Source: Paenibacillus sacheonensis
GTDB taxonomy: Bacteria > Bacillota > Bacilli > Paenibacillales > Paenibacillaceae
NCBI RefSeq assembly: GCF_009909195.1
Contig: NZ_JAAAMU010000019.1
Location: 62,001-126,000, forward strand
DNA: 64,000 nucleotides
Direction of reading: 5' to 3'
In this document: positions 41,698 to 50,854 of the stretch, piece after piece
Layout: every line of letters begins with the position of its first letter
Numbering within the stretch: the stretch's first letter is position 1
Translations under genes and position numbers: made by a program
Notes under the pieces: model-generated
Databases searched by the model: none
Seen by the model: only the letters and a program-made list of their open reading frames with translations
What the model was told of the DNA's origin: nothing

Positions 41698-42384
41698 TTA
41701 CTCGAACCGATACGTCCAGAAACGTTCCGTCCCGAACCGCTCCTGCAGCTCCGGATCCTCAAGCGTCTTGCTGCCCATCAGCTCCGCTGCCTGGAACTGG
41801 GAGCGGTGGGCTTCGATGCTGGCCAGCTTCTGCTTCAAGAAACCCCGGATATCGACGACCACGTCGGGCTTCCCTATTGCTTTCTCGAGGTCTCGGGCGA
41901 ACGCCATCGCATGCACCCGCGGCCTTTCGTTCTCCGGCAGACGGCCGATCGCGCGCACGACGGCGGCGCCGGTGGCGTCGTGGTCGGGATGGACGGCGTA
42001 GCCCGGGTAGAAGGTCAAGACCAGCGACGGCTTCAACTCGTCCAGCAGCGCCCCGATCTGTCCCTCCAGCAGCGCCTGATCTTCGAATTCGAGCGTCTTG
42101 TCGTGGAAGCCGTACATTCTCAAATCCGAGATGCCGATCGCGCGGCAGGAGGCCTCAAGCTCGGCTTTCCGAATTTCAGGCAGCGTCACCCGATTGGCGA
42201 ATGGCGGAATGCCCATATTGCGGCCCATTTCGCCAAGCGTCAAGCAGGCGTACGTTACCGGCGACCCGGCCTCTATATATTTTGCCAGCGTGCCCGACAA
42301 ACCGAAGGCTTCGTCATCCGGATGCGGCAGCACGACCAGAATATGTCGTTCTCGTTCCATGGCGTTTCTCATCTCCTCTTCCAT
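41698..42384 (-). CDS. bshB2: Bacillithiol deacetylase BshB2, copy 2 (PIG-L family)
   Basis: A 228-residue PIG-L deacetylase with VLPHPDDEAFG near residue 20 and YAVHPDHDATG near 130, closer in sequence to Bacillus YojG than copy 1. The ATG at 42384 overlaps the yojF stop by one base; ATG 42360 (MERERHILVV) fits the family N-terminus better. Two copies may have different substrates, for example S-conjugates of bacillithiol (a Bca role). Confidence 0.88.
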   Translation of the reverse strand: MEEEMRNAMERERHILVVLPHPDDEAFGLSGTLAKYIEAGSPVTYACLTLGEMGRNMGIPPFANRVTLPEIRKAELEASCRAIGISDLRMYGFHDKTLEFEDQALLEGQIGALLDELKPSLVLTFYPGYAVHPDHDATGAAVVRAIGRLPENERPRVHAMAFARDLEKAIGKPDVVVDIRGFLKQKLASIEAHRSQFQAAELMGSKTLEDPELQERFGTERFWTYRFE

Positions 42385-42728
42385 CAGAAGGGTTCGCGGC
42401 TCAGCTGCAGCGCGACCACTAGCTTGCCCTGTCCGTCATGCCCCGCCAGAATCAACCGTTCCGTATCCGTCTCCTCGTAATGCGTCAATCCCTCGGAATA
42501 GATCCAGCCGTGTGCCATCTTCAGGCCCACCCGGTACGGACCGTTGCCGGAGATCGAGCCGAGCGAATAATGAACGACCGCATTCGTCACGAATGTCGCC
42601 GCGGGATGCTTCGAGGCGTCGAGATGGGAGGCGTACGCACCTGTCGTCATTTCCAAATGAAGATATAAATCCTGATCCTTGAATCGATCGATCCGTTCTT
42701 GGATCGCCGTGCGTTCGATGAGCTGCAT
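42384..42728 (-). CDS. yojF: YojF-like protein (DUF1806), copy 2
   Basis: A 114-residue DUF1806 protein with SEGLTHYEETDTERLILAGH, then DGQGKLVVALQLSREPF, paralogous to the one at 40618-40932. ATG 42728 has AAAGGAGG 7 nt upstream; the frame remains open six codons further. It is co-translated with the second bshB2. 42729-42954 holds no gene that I can see. Confidence 0.85.
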   Translation of the reverse strand: MQLIERTAIQERIDRFKDQDLYLHLEMTTGAYASHLDASKHPAATFVTNAVVHYSLGSISGNGPYRVGLKMAHGWIYSEGLTHYEETDTERLILAGHDGQGKLVVALQLSREPF

Positions 42729-42954
42729 AGCGCGGCCTCCTTTCAAGCTTGCGAATGTTGCCTTATAGAGCGATTATAGCCGATATCGGCTTCGGTTCCA
42801 AATCCAATTCCTTGTATTCCGACCTGTACATAAGTAATTATACACGATCGCGCTCATGTCCTGCATCAACAAAATGGATCGAGCGCCGAATCTTTTTCGC
42901 CAATAAGCTAAAAGCCCCACCATGTCGCAGCGGGACTCGGCCAGGCTTCGTACT

Positions 42955-43821
42955 CTACTGCATGGGCTTCGTATCTTCCCGATCCATTTCGCTCAAGTAT
43001 CTCTTGACGGCATCCTGCCATGCGGGCAGCAAATGAAATCCGTTGCGGACCAGATTCTGCTTCGACATGCGGGAGTTTTTCGGGCGAACGGCCCTTGTCG
43101 GATAGTCCTCCGTCGATATGGCGTTGACGGTAACGTCTTTATCCGCTTGTCTGAATATGTCTTGCGCAAACTCGGCCCAGCTGCAGAAGCCTTCGTTAGA
43201 GGCATGATAAACGCCGTATTTATCGGTTTGTACGATGTCAATCAATAACCGGGCCAAATCGGCCGTATACGTTGGCGAACCCACTTGATCGCCGACGACA
43301 TTCAATTCGGTTCGCGTTTCCGCCAGTCGCAGCATGGTTTTAACGAAGTTGCTTCCATTGCTGCCGAAAACCCAAGAAACACGGACAATGAACCAATCGT
43401 CCGCCAATCGTTTCACGGCTTCTTCGCCTTCGTATTTGGTGATTCCATAATAGCCGATCGGACTTGGTTGATCTGATTCCATGAAAGGGGCTTCGCCTAA
43501 GCCATCAAAAACATAGTCGGTGCTCGTATACAACAGCTTCGCGTTCACTTCTTTTGCAAGTTGGGCCAAGTATTTCGTTGCATCAACGTTTACGCTCCAA
43601 CACTGCTCCTTCTCGTCCTCGGCACGATCCACGGCCGTGTAGGCCGCGCAATGAACGATAGCATCCGGATTCAATTCTCTTATATACGTTGAGACCTCGG
43701 CTTCTTTTGTCAGATCCAGATCGCGCGATCCGATCCCCACCATTTGTAAACCGCGCTTCATTCCATGTCGAACGACGTCATAACCCAGCTGGCCGGTAGC
43801 GCCGGTTACCAGTATCTTCAT
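42955..43821 (-). CDS. rfbD: dTDP-4-dehydrorhamnose reductase (RmlD/RfbD)
   Basis: A 288-residue extended SDR: cofactor loop TGATGQLGYDVV, VHCAAYTAVDRAEDE, the catalytic TSTDYVFDG and YGITKYEGE, and the family VGDQVGSPTYTADLA. It reduces dTDP-4-dehydro-L-rhamnose to dTDP-L-rhamnose with NADPH. The rmlA, rmlB and rmlC partners are not in the window, so it is an isolated copy. Its start overlaps a 35-codon ORF. Confidence 0.88.
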   Translation of the reverse strand: MKILVTGATGQLGYDVVRHGMKRGLQMVGIGSRDLDLTKEAEVSTYIRELNPDAIVHCAAYTAVDRAEDEKEQCWSVNVDATKYLAQLAKEVNAKLLYTSTDYVFDGLGEAPFMESDQPSPIGYYGITKYEGEEAVKRLADDWFIVRVSWVFGSNGSNFVKTMLRLAETRTELNVVGDQVGSPTYTADLARLLIDIVQTDKYGVYHASNEGFCSWAEFAQDIFRQADKDVTVNAISTEDYPTRAVRPKNSRMSKQNLVRNGFHLLPAWQDAVKRYLSEMDREDTKPMQ

Positions 43822-43925
43822 AAATCCCGCTCGCTATCGCCGATTTTGATTTCAGCTTGCTCTGACAGCGGGGGCTCTTCGCCTCTTGCGGCGTCATTAC
43901 CATTTCGAATCGCTAACAGCAGCAT
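43818..43925 (-). CDS. 35-residue ORF overlapping the start of rfbD
   Basis: ATG 43925 follows AAAGGAG (10-nt spacing) and the TGA overlaps the rfbD ATG. The product is acidic and polar (for example RNGNDAARGEEPPLSEQAEI) with no recognised family. It may serve translational coupling or be chance. Confidence 0.3.
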   Translation of the reverse strand: MLLLAIRNGNDAARGEEPPLSEQAEIKIGDSERDL

Positions 43926-44061
43926 TCAACTATCGCTCCTTTGGGTCCATCGTCTGTCGCTCGATAAGTTCCCTATAACTATATAATTCCGGCCATTTCC
44001 TGTCATCCATTCTTTGCGAACCGGGAACACGCGAGGATGTTCTATCGCCTGCCGCCAAATA

Positions 44062-44101
44062 GAAAAAACCCAGCCCCGTCCTGTTCGGACATGGCCAGGC
44101 T
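44062..44101 (-). terminator. Rho-independent terminator of the beta-helix protein gene
   Basis: Stem GCCTGGCCATGTCC/GGACGGGGCTGGG (with G-U pairs and one mismatch) followed by TTTTTTC on the minus strand. Confidence 0.65.
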
Positions 44102-44156
44102 TTCTCGTTAACGGTTGCAAATCAACGAATACAAATCAAGAATTACGAAGGCATGG

Positions 44157-46832
44157 CTAGTTCGTAACCACGATCGAATTGATGTCCGCCGTTCCGCTCG
44201 CGTTGATCGGATCGAATCTCAGCTGTTTGATCGTGCCGCTCCAGGCCGCGACCCCCGTGAAGTCGAAGACGTAGTCGACGTAGATCGCATCGCCGGCGAC
44301 GACGTTTACCGCTACCGCCTTGGCCTGCGTAAACGACGAATCCGCATTGGTAGTGAAGAACAGCTCGGTCGTGCTCGCCGAGGAACCGTTGTACCGCATC
44401 TGCACGTGCACCTTCTTGTACGTGGAAGCATCGATGTTCAGGTTATCCGCCGAGTACATGTACGGATCCGCGCCGCTTGCCGTGATCGTGTCGACGCCGC
44501 CGGATACGCTCTGACTGATCTGGCTCTGATTCGCCCATCCTTCCGTATTTCCGGAAGCATTGAAGCCCCAATACGCGGCGTAGTCGGTACTCGTCCAGCC
44601 CGTGTCGGAGAAGCGGATGTAATCGACGTTCATCGTGCCTGTTCCGGACAGCGCGTCGAAGCGCAGCTGCTTGATCGTGCCCGTCCAGCCCGGCGTCGCG
44701 CTCATGTCGAACACGTAGTTCTTGTAGCCGGCGTCGCTCGTCGACATATATATCCGCGCGCGCTTGGCCGCGCTGAAGGACGTATCGCTCGTCGTGGTGA
44801 AGAACAGCTCCGCGTCGGAGAATGCCGTATTGTTCTTGACGCGAATTTTGATGAATTTGTACGTCGACGCGTTCACGCCCAAGTTGTCCGGCGAGAAGAT
44901 ATACGGATCGGAGCCGCTCGAAGTCAGCGTATTGATGCCCCCGGAGACCGATTGGCTGACCTGGCTCGAACCCGTCCAGCCCATGGTATCGCCGTTCGCC
45001 GGGAAGCCCCAGTCGTACGCCAGCGATTCGGCGCTGGCCGTGTAGGCGATCGCCGGCGTCCAGCTCGTCGTTTCGTTCGTTCCGCTGCCGTTGTTCCCGA
45101 CCTCGAAGCGGATGACGTCGCCCGCGTTCACCGTCACGCCGTCGACATGCGTGTCGTAGCCGTTCCTGTCGTTATAAGCGACCGTTTGATCGCCGGACGC
45201 CGGCCAGATGCGCGTTCCGTTCTTCGTGATGCGCGCGACGACGCCGTTGCCTCCCGCGATATCGGACTTGAGGACGCGTCCGCGAATGCTGACCGTTCCG
45301 GACGAAGGCGCCGTCCACGACTTGGCGACGTCGGCGTTGCTGCTGCCCGTGCCCGGCGTGAGCTCATACTTCGTCGCCGACTGCGCCGCCGAGCCGCTCG
45401 TCAGGTACCATTGCTGCGACGCCGCATCGAAGCTCGGCATGTCCGTCCAGGCGCCGCTGCCGTTCTTGTACTGGTAGCGCCAGCCGCCTGCGCCCTGGGT
45501 GCCGCCGTAATCGCGCAGGATCGGATAGAGGCTTCCGGCGATGCCCTTATTGTTGGTCAGCGCCAGCTGGCTCACGTCCCCGTAAGTAAACGGACGGGTG
45601 CCTTCCTTGTACAAATTATGACTGATCACGCCCGACGACGGATACGTGTGGGCATAAATCGAACCGGACCCCGCTTGCGCCCCGTGCGCATGGTGACCGT
45701 TGTTCTCGAACGCATTGCCGTTCACCTCCAGGTCGACCGTCGTTCCGCAGCCGCTGCAGGCCGCTCCGTTCAGCAGATCGAGCGCGGGCCCGGCGTTGTT
45801 CGCGAAATAATTGCCATACAGCTTCGTCTGGTTCGTGTTCCATTCGAAGTCGATGGCGACCTGGTCGGCCGAGTTCGTGTCCGGCACGTCGGTCATGTCG
45901 TTGTTGACGATGACGACGTTGTTCATCCGCGCCGCGAACACGGCCGCCGTGCCGCTGACCGAGTAGCAGGACGCTTCGTTCTTCAGCGTGGAATTCATCA
46001 GCACCAGGTTCGACACGAGGTGAAGGCGCAGCGAATCGCTGCAGCTGTTGGACGTGCCGCCGCCGTCGTCGTCATGCAGGTTGAGATGGTTCAAGATGAC
46101 ATTCTGCACGACGTTGCCGCAGTCGCCGTAGCAATCCGTCACGCTGGCGCCGTTGTCGAAGTCGAAGTTCACGCTGTCTTGGTTGTCCGTGCCCTCGATG
46201 CCGTCCATCGTCACGTTCCGCACGACGTAATTCGCCGCGTCCGGCACGCTGAGCGACTGGCCCGTGAAGAGGATGCCGGAGGAGAAGAAGATGCGGTCCG
46301 TATTCGACGGCACGCCCTTGACGATGCCGTTCATGCCGTGGACATACAGGCTCTTGAAGTCGAGCCCCTCGTGGCTCGCCGTCGTGTAGAACAACAGCAG
46401 GCCCGCGCCGGCATTGCCCAGCTCCAGGTCGCTGAAGCGCCAATACGACGGGTTCGTCAGCTTGATCAGCCGGTCGGCAGCCAGCCCGTTCCCGAGCAGC
46501 TTCGGCCGGTTGCCGCTTCCGTACGCTTGGATTGCGATCGGCGAACCGCTAGCGCCGCTCTCCGTGAACGTCATCGTCTGCCCCGTCCACGTCGCGCCGC
46601 GCGCCAGGTTGATCGTATCTCCCGATGCGAACGCCTGCGAGCTTGCCCGCGATACGTTGCACCACGGCGCGCCGGACGACGTGCCGGCGTTCGAATCGCT
46701 GCATGTCACTTGGTTGTTAATGTAGTACGCCGCCGCCGAAGCGGAAGTGACCGTCCAGTGCGCAATTAAAATGAATGCGGTTACAAACACGAATGAAACG
46801 ATTCCTCTGGCCCACCATGTCCATGCTTTCAT
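44157..46832 (-). CDS. Secreted parallel beta-helix protein with repeated C-terminal carbohydrate-binding modules
   Basis: An 891-residue exported protein: signal peptide to about residue 35 (ending ASAAA), a right-handed parallel beta-helix of pectate-lyase/right-handed-helix type (about 40-430, rich in repeated N, V and D strand turns), a middle beta domain (about 460-600), then two homologous modules of about 135 residues beginning DWGFPANGDTMGWTGSSQVS and YWGFNASGNTEGWANQSQIS. These look like carbohydrate-binding modules. A polysaccharide lyase or surface glycan-binding role fits; catalytic residues cannot be picked out. ATG 46832 follows GAGGTG; an upstream GTG (46841) is less likely. 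Confidence 0.75.
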   Translation of the reverse strand: MKAWTWWARGIVSFVFVTAFILIAHWTVTSASAAAYYINNQVTCSDSNAGTSSGAPWCNVSRASSQAFASGDTINLARGATWTGQTMTFTESGASGSPIAIQAYGSGNRPKLLGNGLAADRLIKLTNPSYWRFSDLELGNAGAGLLLFYTTASHEGLDFKSLYVHGMNGIVKGVPSNTDRIFFSSGILFTGQSLSVPDAANYVVRNVTMDGIEGTDNQDSVNFDFDNGASVTDCYGDCGNVVQNVILNHLNLHDDDGGGTSNSCSDSLRLHLVSNLVLMNSTLKNEASCYSVSGTAAVFAARMNNVVIVNNDMTDVPDTNSADQVAIDFEWNTNQTKLYGNYFANNAGPALDLLNGAACSGCGTTVDLEVNGNAFENNGHHAHGAQAGSGSIYAHTYPSSGVISHNLYKEGTRPFTYGDVSQLALTNNKGIAGSLYPILRDYGGTQGAGGWRYQYKNGSGAWTDMPSFDAASQQWYLTSGSAAQSATKYELTPGTGSSNADVAKSWTAPSSGTVSIRGRVLKSDIAGGNGVVARITKNGTRIWPASGDQTVAYNDRNGYDTHVDGVTVNAGDVIRFEVGNNGSGTNETTSWTPAIAYTASAESLAYDWGFPANGDTMGWTGSSQVSQSVSGGINTLTSSGSDPYIFSPDNLGVNASTYKFIKIRVKNNTAFSDAELFFTTTSDTSFSAAKRARIYMSTSDAGYKNYVFDMSATPGWTGTIKQLRFDALSGTGTMNVDYIRFSDTGWTSTDYAAYWGFNASGNTEGWANQSQISQSVSGGVDTITASGADPYMYSADNLNIDASTYKKVHVQMRYNGSSASTTELFFTTNADSSFTQAKAVAVNVVAGDAIYVDYVFDFTGVAAWSGTIKQLRFDPINASGTADINSIVVTN

Positions 46833-47035
46833 AAATAGCACCTCATCTGCTCGATTTATACTTGCCGTATCCTATGCATGCTTTCTTCTAATGCATCCCG
46901 CTAAACAATTTATGCCGTATTCCCCTCCTCTCCGGTTTCCTAGATGACGTCCTCATTGTAGATTCGAGCCGTTCTCCCTGTATATTGCAATTTCTGCATG
47001 CGGTGTGCAAATTACGTCGCCACGCGTAAATCCGA

Positions 47036-47066
47036 CAAAAAACGGACCCGGCTGCGCCGAATCCGT
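47036..47066 (-). terminator. Rho-independent terminator after the MazG-like gene
   Basis: Stem ACGGA-CGGC/GCCG-TCCGT with TTTTTTTG on the minus strand. Nothing else is seen between 46833 and 47122. Confidence 0.75.
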
Positions 47067-47122
47067 ATTGAATTGCTAAAGTTCCAATTGCCTATTCAGA
47101 TGCATGCTGCGCTAGCAAGACG

Positions 47123-47455
47123 TTACGACTCCCCGTCATCGACATCGACCAGATAGATCCGATCCTCGAAGCCGCCGCGCTTCTCCGCCTTCATGGCCCG
47201 AATCGCTTCGAGCCGATCCCAATCGGCGCCGTTCGCACCGGCCAGAGCCCGGATGACCTCGAGCAGATCCGCCAATTCTTCCAGCGCTTCCTCAGGGTCC
47301 TTGGCCCGCAAAAATTCTTCGGTTTCCTCTTGCAGCTTCGTTCGCAATGCGACGGCGTACTCTTCGGGCTGCAGGATGCGCGTGCGGAAGCTTTTGCCGT
47401 TGGCAGCGATGGTGCGCGGAATGCCGTCGCGAACGAGCTTGTTATAGGTGGGCAT
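47123..47455 (-). CDS. MazG-like nucleoside triphosphate pyrophosphohydrolase
   Basis: A 110-residue all-alpha protein: YNKLVRDGIPRTI at the N-terminus and the metal-binding helix pair EETEEFLRAKDPEEALEELA followed by DLLEVIRAL. This is the short phosphoribosyl-ATP-pyrophosphatase/MazG-like type that hydrolyses non-canonical nucleotides, known as house-cleaning. The substrate is unknown. ATG 47455 follows GGGAAG. Confidence 0.85.
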   Translation of the reverse strand: MPTYNKLVRDGIPRTIAANGKSFRTRILQPEEYAVALRTKLQEETEEFLRAKDPEEALEELADLLEVIRALAGANGADWDRLEAIRAMKAEKRGGFEDRIYLVDVDDGES

Positions 47456-47505
47456 CGCTTCACTTCCCTCTCCGGTTCTTCCTATGCAGCTATGCCCTCA
47501 TTCGT

Positions 47506-48525
47506 CTATGCCTGCGACTTCAGCAGCCGATACGTCGCTTCATCGGCAACCACGTACAGCCTGGCCGCTGCGGGAATCGGATCGTTTAATTTGCGATTGA
47601 TTCCCAGGTCTCCCCGGTCCGACAGCAGCGTTGCGCCGCGCTCCAAGATGCCTTGAAAGGCGTCCCTGTACGTCTTCCATTCCGCTCTGACCGGAACCTC
47701 GTATATGTCGTCGCCGACTTCACGGCTGATCAGCTGATGGATGATCTCGGAGCCGCCTTGCTGCAGCGCGCTGCGAACCGCCAGTCTCGAAACCGCGTCA
47801 TGCGACAGGACGAATTCGTTCACCTTCGCATGCCGGAAGTTCGGGATGTTCTTGTCCTGCGTGATCTCGACGGTCGTATGGATGTCCGGGTGGAGGCGCT
47901 CGATGCTCGATGCGATCAAGAGCGTCTTGCCATCCGCTAGCGCAGGCTCGTCGATGCGCGTATCCGCGAAGATGATGACGGCCCTCGCCTGCTTGATCAT
48001 CGCCTTGTCCAACGCTTCCTCCGTCGAAGGATCCCCGCTGATAAAGTGGATCTCCTGCCGATCCACGATCGGATGCTTATCAGACTCGTCCAGGATGACG
48101 ATATGCGAAGCCGGCGAATAAGACAGGATCTCGTCGATCGCGTATTGCGCTTTCTTGCTCCAGTTGATGATGATGATGTGGTCTTTCCCGTGGAAATGCA
48201 TCTTCCCGGCCTCCCAATGCTTATAAATGGTCGATATCGAATCGATGATTTTACCGATTATCAGACTGAGCAGGCCGATGCCGAACACGTATATAAACAA
48301 GGAAAACGCTTTGCCGATCCAGGTCTTCGCGTAAAAATCCCCGTATCCGACCGTAGCCATCGTGGTCATGACCCAATACAGCGCATTGAACCAGGTCCGG
48401 AACGTGGACGGCTCGATCGCGTAGGCAACGGTGGCGCAGCCGAGAATGAAGGCCAGCACCGTGATGAGGATGGTCGTATTCGGCACCCGTAAAACCTTCA
48501 GCATCGTCCTCATGATCAAGGGCAT
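47506..48525 (-). CDS. Two-helix potassium channel with RCK (TrkA-N) domain, YugO-like
   Basis: A 339-residue channel: helix 1 (about 18-36), pore loop with the selectivity filter TTMATVGYGDF, helix 2 (about 78-95), then a cytoplasmic TrkA-N domain starting DHIIIINWSKKAQYAIDEIL. It conducts K+ and is gated by cytoplasmic ligands; the dinucleotide loop differs from GxGxxG. It is the last gene of the operon that starts at 51804. A weak hairpin in the 106-bp gap (48571-48604) may modulate its expression. ATG 48525 follows AGAGGAAG. Confidence 0.9.
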   Translation of the reverse strand: MPLIMRTMLKVLRVPNTTILITVLAFILGCATVAYAIEPSTFRTWFNALYWVMTTMATVGYGDFYAKTWIGKAFSLFIYVFGIGLLSLIIGKIIDSISTIYKHWEAGKMHFHGKDHIIIINWSKKAQYAIDEILSYSPASHIVILDESDKHPIVDRQEIHFISGDPSTEEALDKAMIKQARAVIIFADTRIDEPALADGKTLLIASSIERLHPDIHTTVEITQDKNIPNFRHAKVNEFVLSHDAVSRLAVRSALQQGGSEIIHQLISREVGDDIYEVPVRAEWKTYRDAFQGILERGATLLSDRGDLGINRKLNDPIPAAARLYVVADEATYRLLKSQA

Positions 48526-48631
48526 CCCGCTTCTTCCTCTCTTCTAGGCAGTCCCGCTCCCGTTCGCAAGAAAGGCTTCCGTTCCGATGCGCTCGGTAAT
48601 GGAAGCCCTCATGCGATTCGAAAAGCAAGAC

Positions 48632-49024
48632 TTAAATGATCAAGCTGCTGATGGCGAAGCTCATGCCGATAAACACGCAGCACAGCAGCGTGCCGATCGC
48701 GACGTTGCCTTTCTGCAGATGCTCCGACACCTTCAGGCCGGGCGTCACCAACTCGAACAGCCAGTAAGTCGCGATCAGAATGACATAACCGACCGCGAAC
48801 CACAGCATCATGTGCCAGATGGAGGTGTTCGTATAAGCGGATACGCCGATGATGATGGCGGTGGAAAGGAACTTCCCTCCGAAAGCCAAGCCGACGGCCG
48901 TATTGCCCTTCTTGAGTTCTTCCAGATCGTTAAACGGCGTCATGGCGCTGAAAATCAGCATGCCGGCCAGCTGCAAGGCCACGATGACGACGACGCTGCC
49001 AACGAGATTAATGAATACGGTCAC
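48632..49024 (-). CDS. DUF350 membrane protein (YjfL-like)
   Basis: A 130-residue protein with four membrane helices and the DUF350 repeat pattern (LKKGNTAVGLAFGGKFLSTA in the first half; LQKGNVAIGTLLCCVFIGMS in the second). I place the start at GTG 49024, which overlaps the lipoprotein stop (GTGA) and has GGGGG 8 nt upstream; the upstream GTG 49033 has no room for a ribosome site. DUF350 proteins accompany GspS-like ATP-grasp enzymes in the yjfKLMC-type cluster. Confidence 0.85.
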   Translation of the reverse strand: MTVFINLVGSVVVIVALQLAGMLIFSAMTPFNDLEELKKGNTAVGLAFGGKFLSTAIIIGVSAYTNTSIWHMMLWFAVGYVILIATYWLFELVTPGLKVSEHLQKGNVAIGTLLCCVFIGMSFAISSLII

Positions 49025-49653
49025 TGCGCCCACCCCCGAAATTTTGCGTACACGGTATCGTAATCCCCGAAATCATGAATCTGCTCGATATTCGCTTTTA
49101 CCTTCTTCTGATCTTTCAAGGAGGCGTACTTCTCTTCGCTGATCGGCTGCTTGATCACGTTGCCGGACGGCATGGCGACCACGGCAAACTCGCGGAACTT
49201 TCCTTGGTTCTCGGTCTTGTAGACGCCGACCAGGTCGAGCTCCGTTTGAATCGTTTCCTTGAGCTCCGCGATGTCTTTCTTGGCGCTCGCTTCGTCCTTG
49301 TACGACTTCAGCGTCCCCCAAGCCGAGAGTTGGAGCTGATTGCGCTTCTGTTCGTCCGTCGTAATCTCGGCGTCCATGTACTGCAAGGTCCATACCGCGT
49401 CGCCGGTCGCGAAATTATTATCGTTCGGAAGCATCACGTTATCGGGCAGGATCGTCATGTCGCTGCCGACGAGATCGCCGACTTTGCCCTGCATGATCCG
49501 GTAATCCCAGGGAACCCGCGCAACGTCGACCGACGAAGAAGCGTCGTCCGTAGTCGAAGACGTGCTGAAGATCGACGTCTGATCCTCGGTGCCGCAGGCG
49601 CTAAGGAGAAGGCAGAGCATCAACCCGCCAAGGATAAGATAGATACGTTTCAT
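49021..49653 (-). CDS. Lipoprotein of unknown function
   Basis: A 210-residue protein with a lipoprotein signal (LLSAC, Cys about 20) and a Ser/Thr-rich linker, then a mixed domain with DLVGSDMTILPDNVMLPND and a C-terminal FGDYDTVYAKFRGWAQ. It may be the DUF4247 type often found with DUF350 genes, a recollection I could not check. It starts 4 bp after the ATP-grasp gene stop, so it belongs to the same operon. Confidence 0.75.
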   Translation of the reverse strand: MKRIYLILGGLMLCLLLSACGTEDQTSIFSTSSTTDDASSSVDVARVPWDYRIMQGKVGDLVGSDMTILPDNVMLPNDNNFATGDAVWTLQYMDAEITTDEQKRNQLQLSAWGTLKSYKDEASAKKDIAELKETIQTELDLVGVYKTENQGKFREFAVVAMPSGNVIKQPISEEKYASLKDQKKVKANIEQIHDFGDYDTVYAKFRGWAQ

Positions 49654-49657
49654 AGCG

Positions 49658-50854
49658 TTACAACACTCCAATCGGAATAAAGTGGCTGGCGTTCCCGGTA
49701 ATCGGCCCGCCGGCCCGGCCCAGAAGGCCGCACGGCTTGCCGTCGATGACGAACATGCCCACCAGCAGATGGAACTCGCCACCGGCGGTTTCAATGCGCG
49801 CGAGGTCGGCCCGCTTCTGGTACACGACCGGGAAGAGCTCGCTCGTATCGAAGCCGTCTCGATCTTCGACCTCCAGCTGACCGCTTTCGTCGAACATTTT
49901 GACCGAGCCCCCTTCGCGGCCGAACATCGATTTGGACACGAAGCCGCCTTCGAAGACCGGCTTATTATAAGTCGGAAGCATATAGCGCCCAATGGCGTCC
50001 CGTTCTTCCGCGTCGAAGAGGAGACCCAGCTCGTAGAGGCCCCATGCGGCGGCCTGAAGCCCTTTGGATTGCAGCAAAATGCTGTGCATGCCGTTGAACA
50101 GCTGCAGGTTGCCTTGCTCGATGGCGTAGGCGAGCGCTTCGCCTCCATCGTCATGGGCCATCCATTCCTTCGGATAGAGCGCGAACATGCGATGGATCGG
50201 CTGATCCTCGCCGTTCTTCAGCAAGCCGTTATCGACCCACAGATCCAGGCAGTCCACGCAGTTCATCCGCAGGCCGCTGTGCTTGACCAAAGCTTCGATC
50301 GTTCCCGAATCTTCGAGATGCGACCCGTAAGCGACGCAGGCAGCGGTGTCCGGCCGCTCGATCGACCATGCCGAGGCGACCCGTTCCTTCATCGTATCGT
50401 TGACCGTTTCGATTCCGGCCCGTTCGCAGAGCCATGGCGTCGCTATAGAGGCTTCCACGTAGCCGGTGGGCGTATCCGCGTTGAGCTCCAGCATCTTGAT
50501 CTTGCCGTCCGCCGAGATCGCGTAGTCGAATCTGGCGTATCTGCTGATCAACCCTTCCGGAGGCACGGGCAATCGATCGAGCAAATCCCAATGAATGTCC
50601 GGGATGCCGAGCAGCTGATACAGATCGCGCCTGCCCAGGATGTACCGGGCGGTCTTGTCGAGAATGAGCCACAGCCGTTCCGACGCGCCGAAGAGCTCCT
50701 CGCAGACATCGCGGCGCATCCCGACGATCTGATCGAGCCAGTAGGCTTCGTCTTCCAGGTCGGCCCACGCGAACCCAAGCTCGCTCAAGAGCGCTACCTT
50801 CTCCGCGCGGTTATCGTCCGGCTGGCCGATCACTTGAAATACGTCCGCGGTCAT
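49658..50854 (-). CDS. Glutathionylspermidine synthase-like ATP-grasp enzyme (YjfC-like)
   Basis: A 398-residue protein of the GSP_synth family: KIKMLELNADTPTGYVEA, TVNDTMKERV, the ATP-grasp GGFVSKSMFGREGGSV and the end AGGPITGNASHFIPIGVL. The fold ligates amines or peptides with ATP. It lacks the amidase half of Gsp, and Bacillales do not make glutathionylspermidine, so the real substrate is another amine or a protein tail. ATG overlaps the preceding stop by 4 bp. The next-door secreted Ser/Gly-rich protein is a possible substrate or partner. Confidence 0.88.
   Translation of the reverse strand: MTADVFQVIGQPDDNRAEKVALLSELGFAWADLEDEAYWLDQIVGMRRDVCEELFGASERLWLILDKTARYILGRRDLYQLLGIPDIHWDLLDRLPVPPEGLISRYARFDYAISADGKIKMLELNADTPTGYVEASIATPWLCERAGIETVNDTMKERVASAWSIERPDTAACVAYGSHLEDSGTIEALVKHSGLRMNCVDCLDLWVDNGLLKNGEDQPIHRMFALYPKEWMAHDDGGEALAYAIEQGNLQLFNGMHSILLQSKGLQAAAWGLYELGLLFDAEERDAIGRYMLPTYNKPVFEGGFVSKSMFGREGGSVKMFDESGQLEVEDRDGFDTSELFPVVYQKRADLARIETAGGEFHLLVGMFVIDGKPCGLLGRAGGPITGNASHFIPIGVL

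Noticed and set aside
46986..47015. Further TGCA-type palindrome before the beta-helix gene
   Set aside because: The match (TTGCAATTTCTGCATG) is too imperfect to count as another copy of the repeat.
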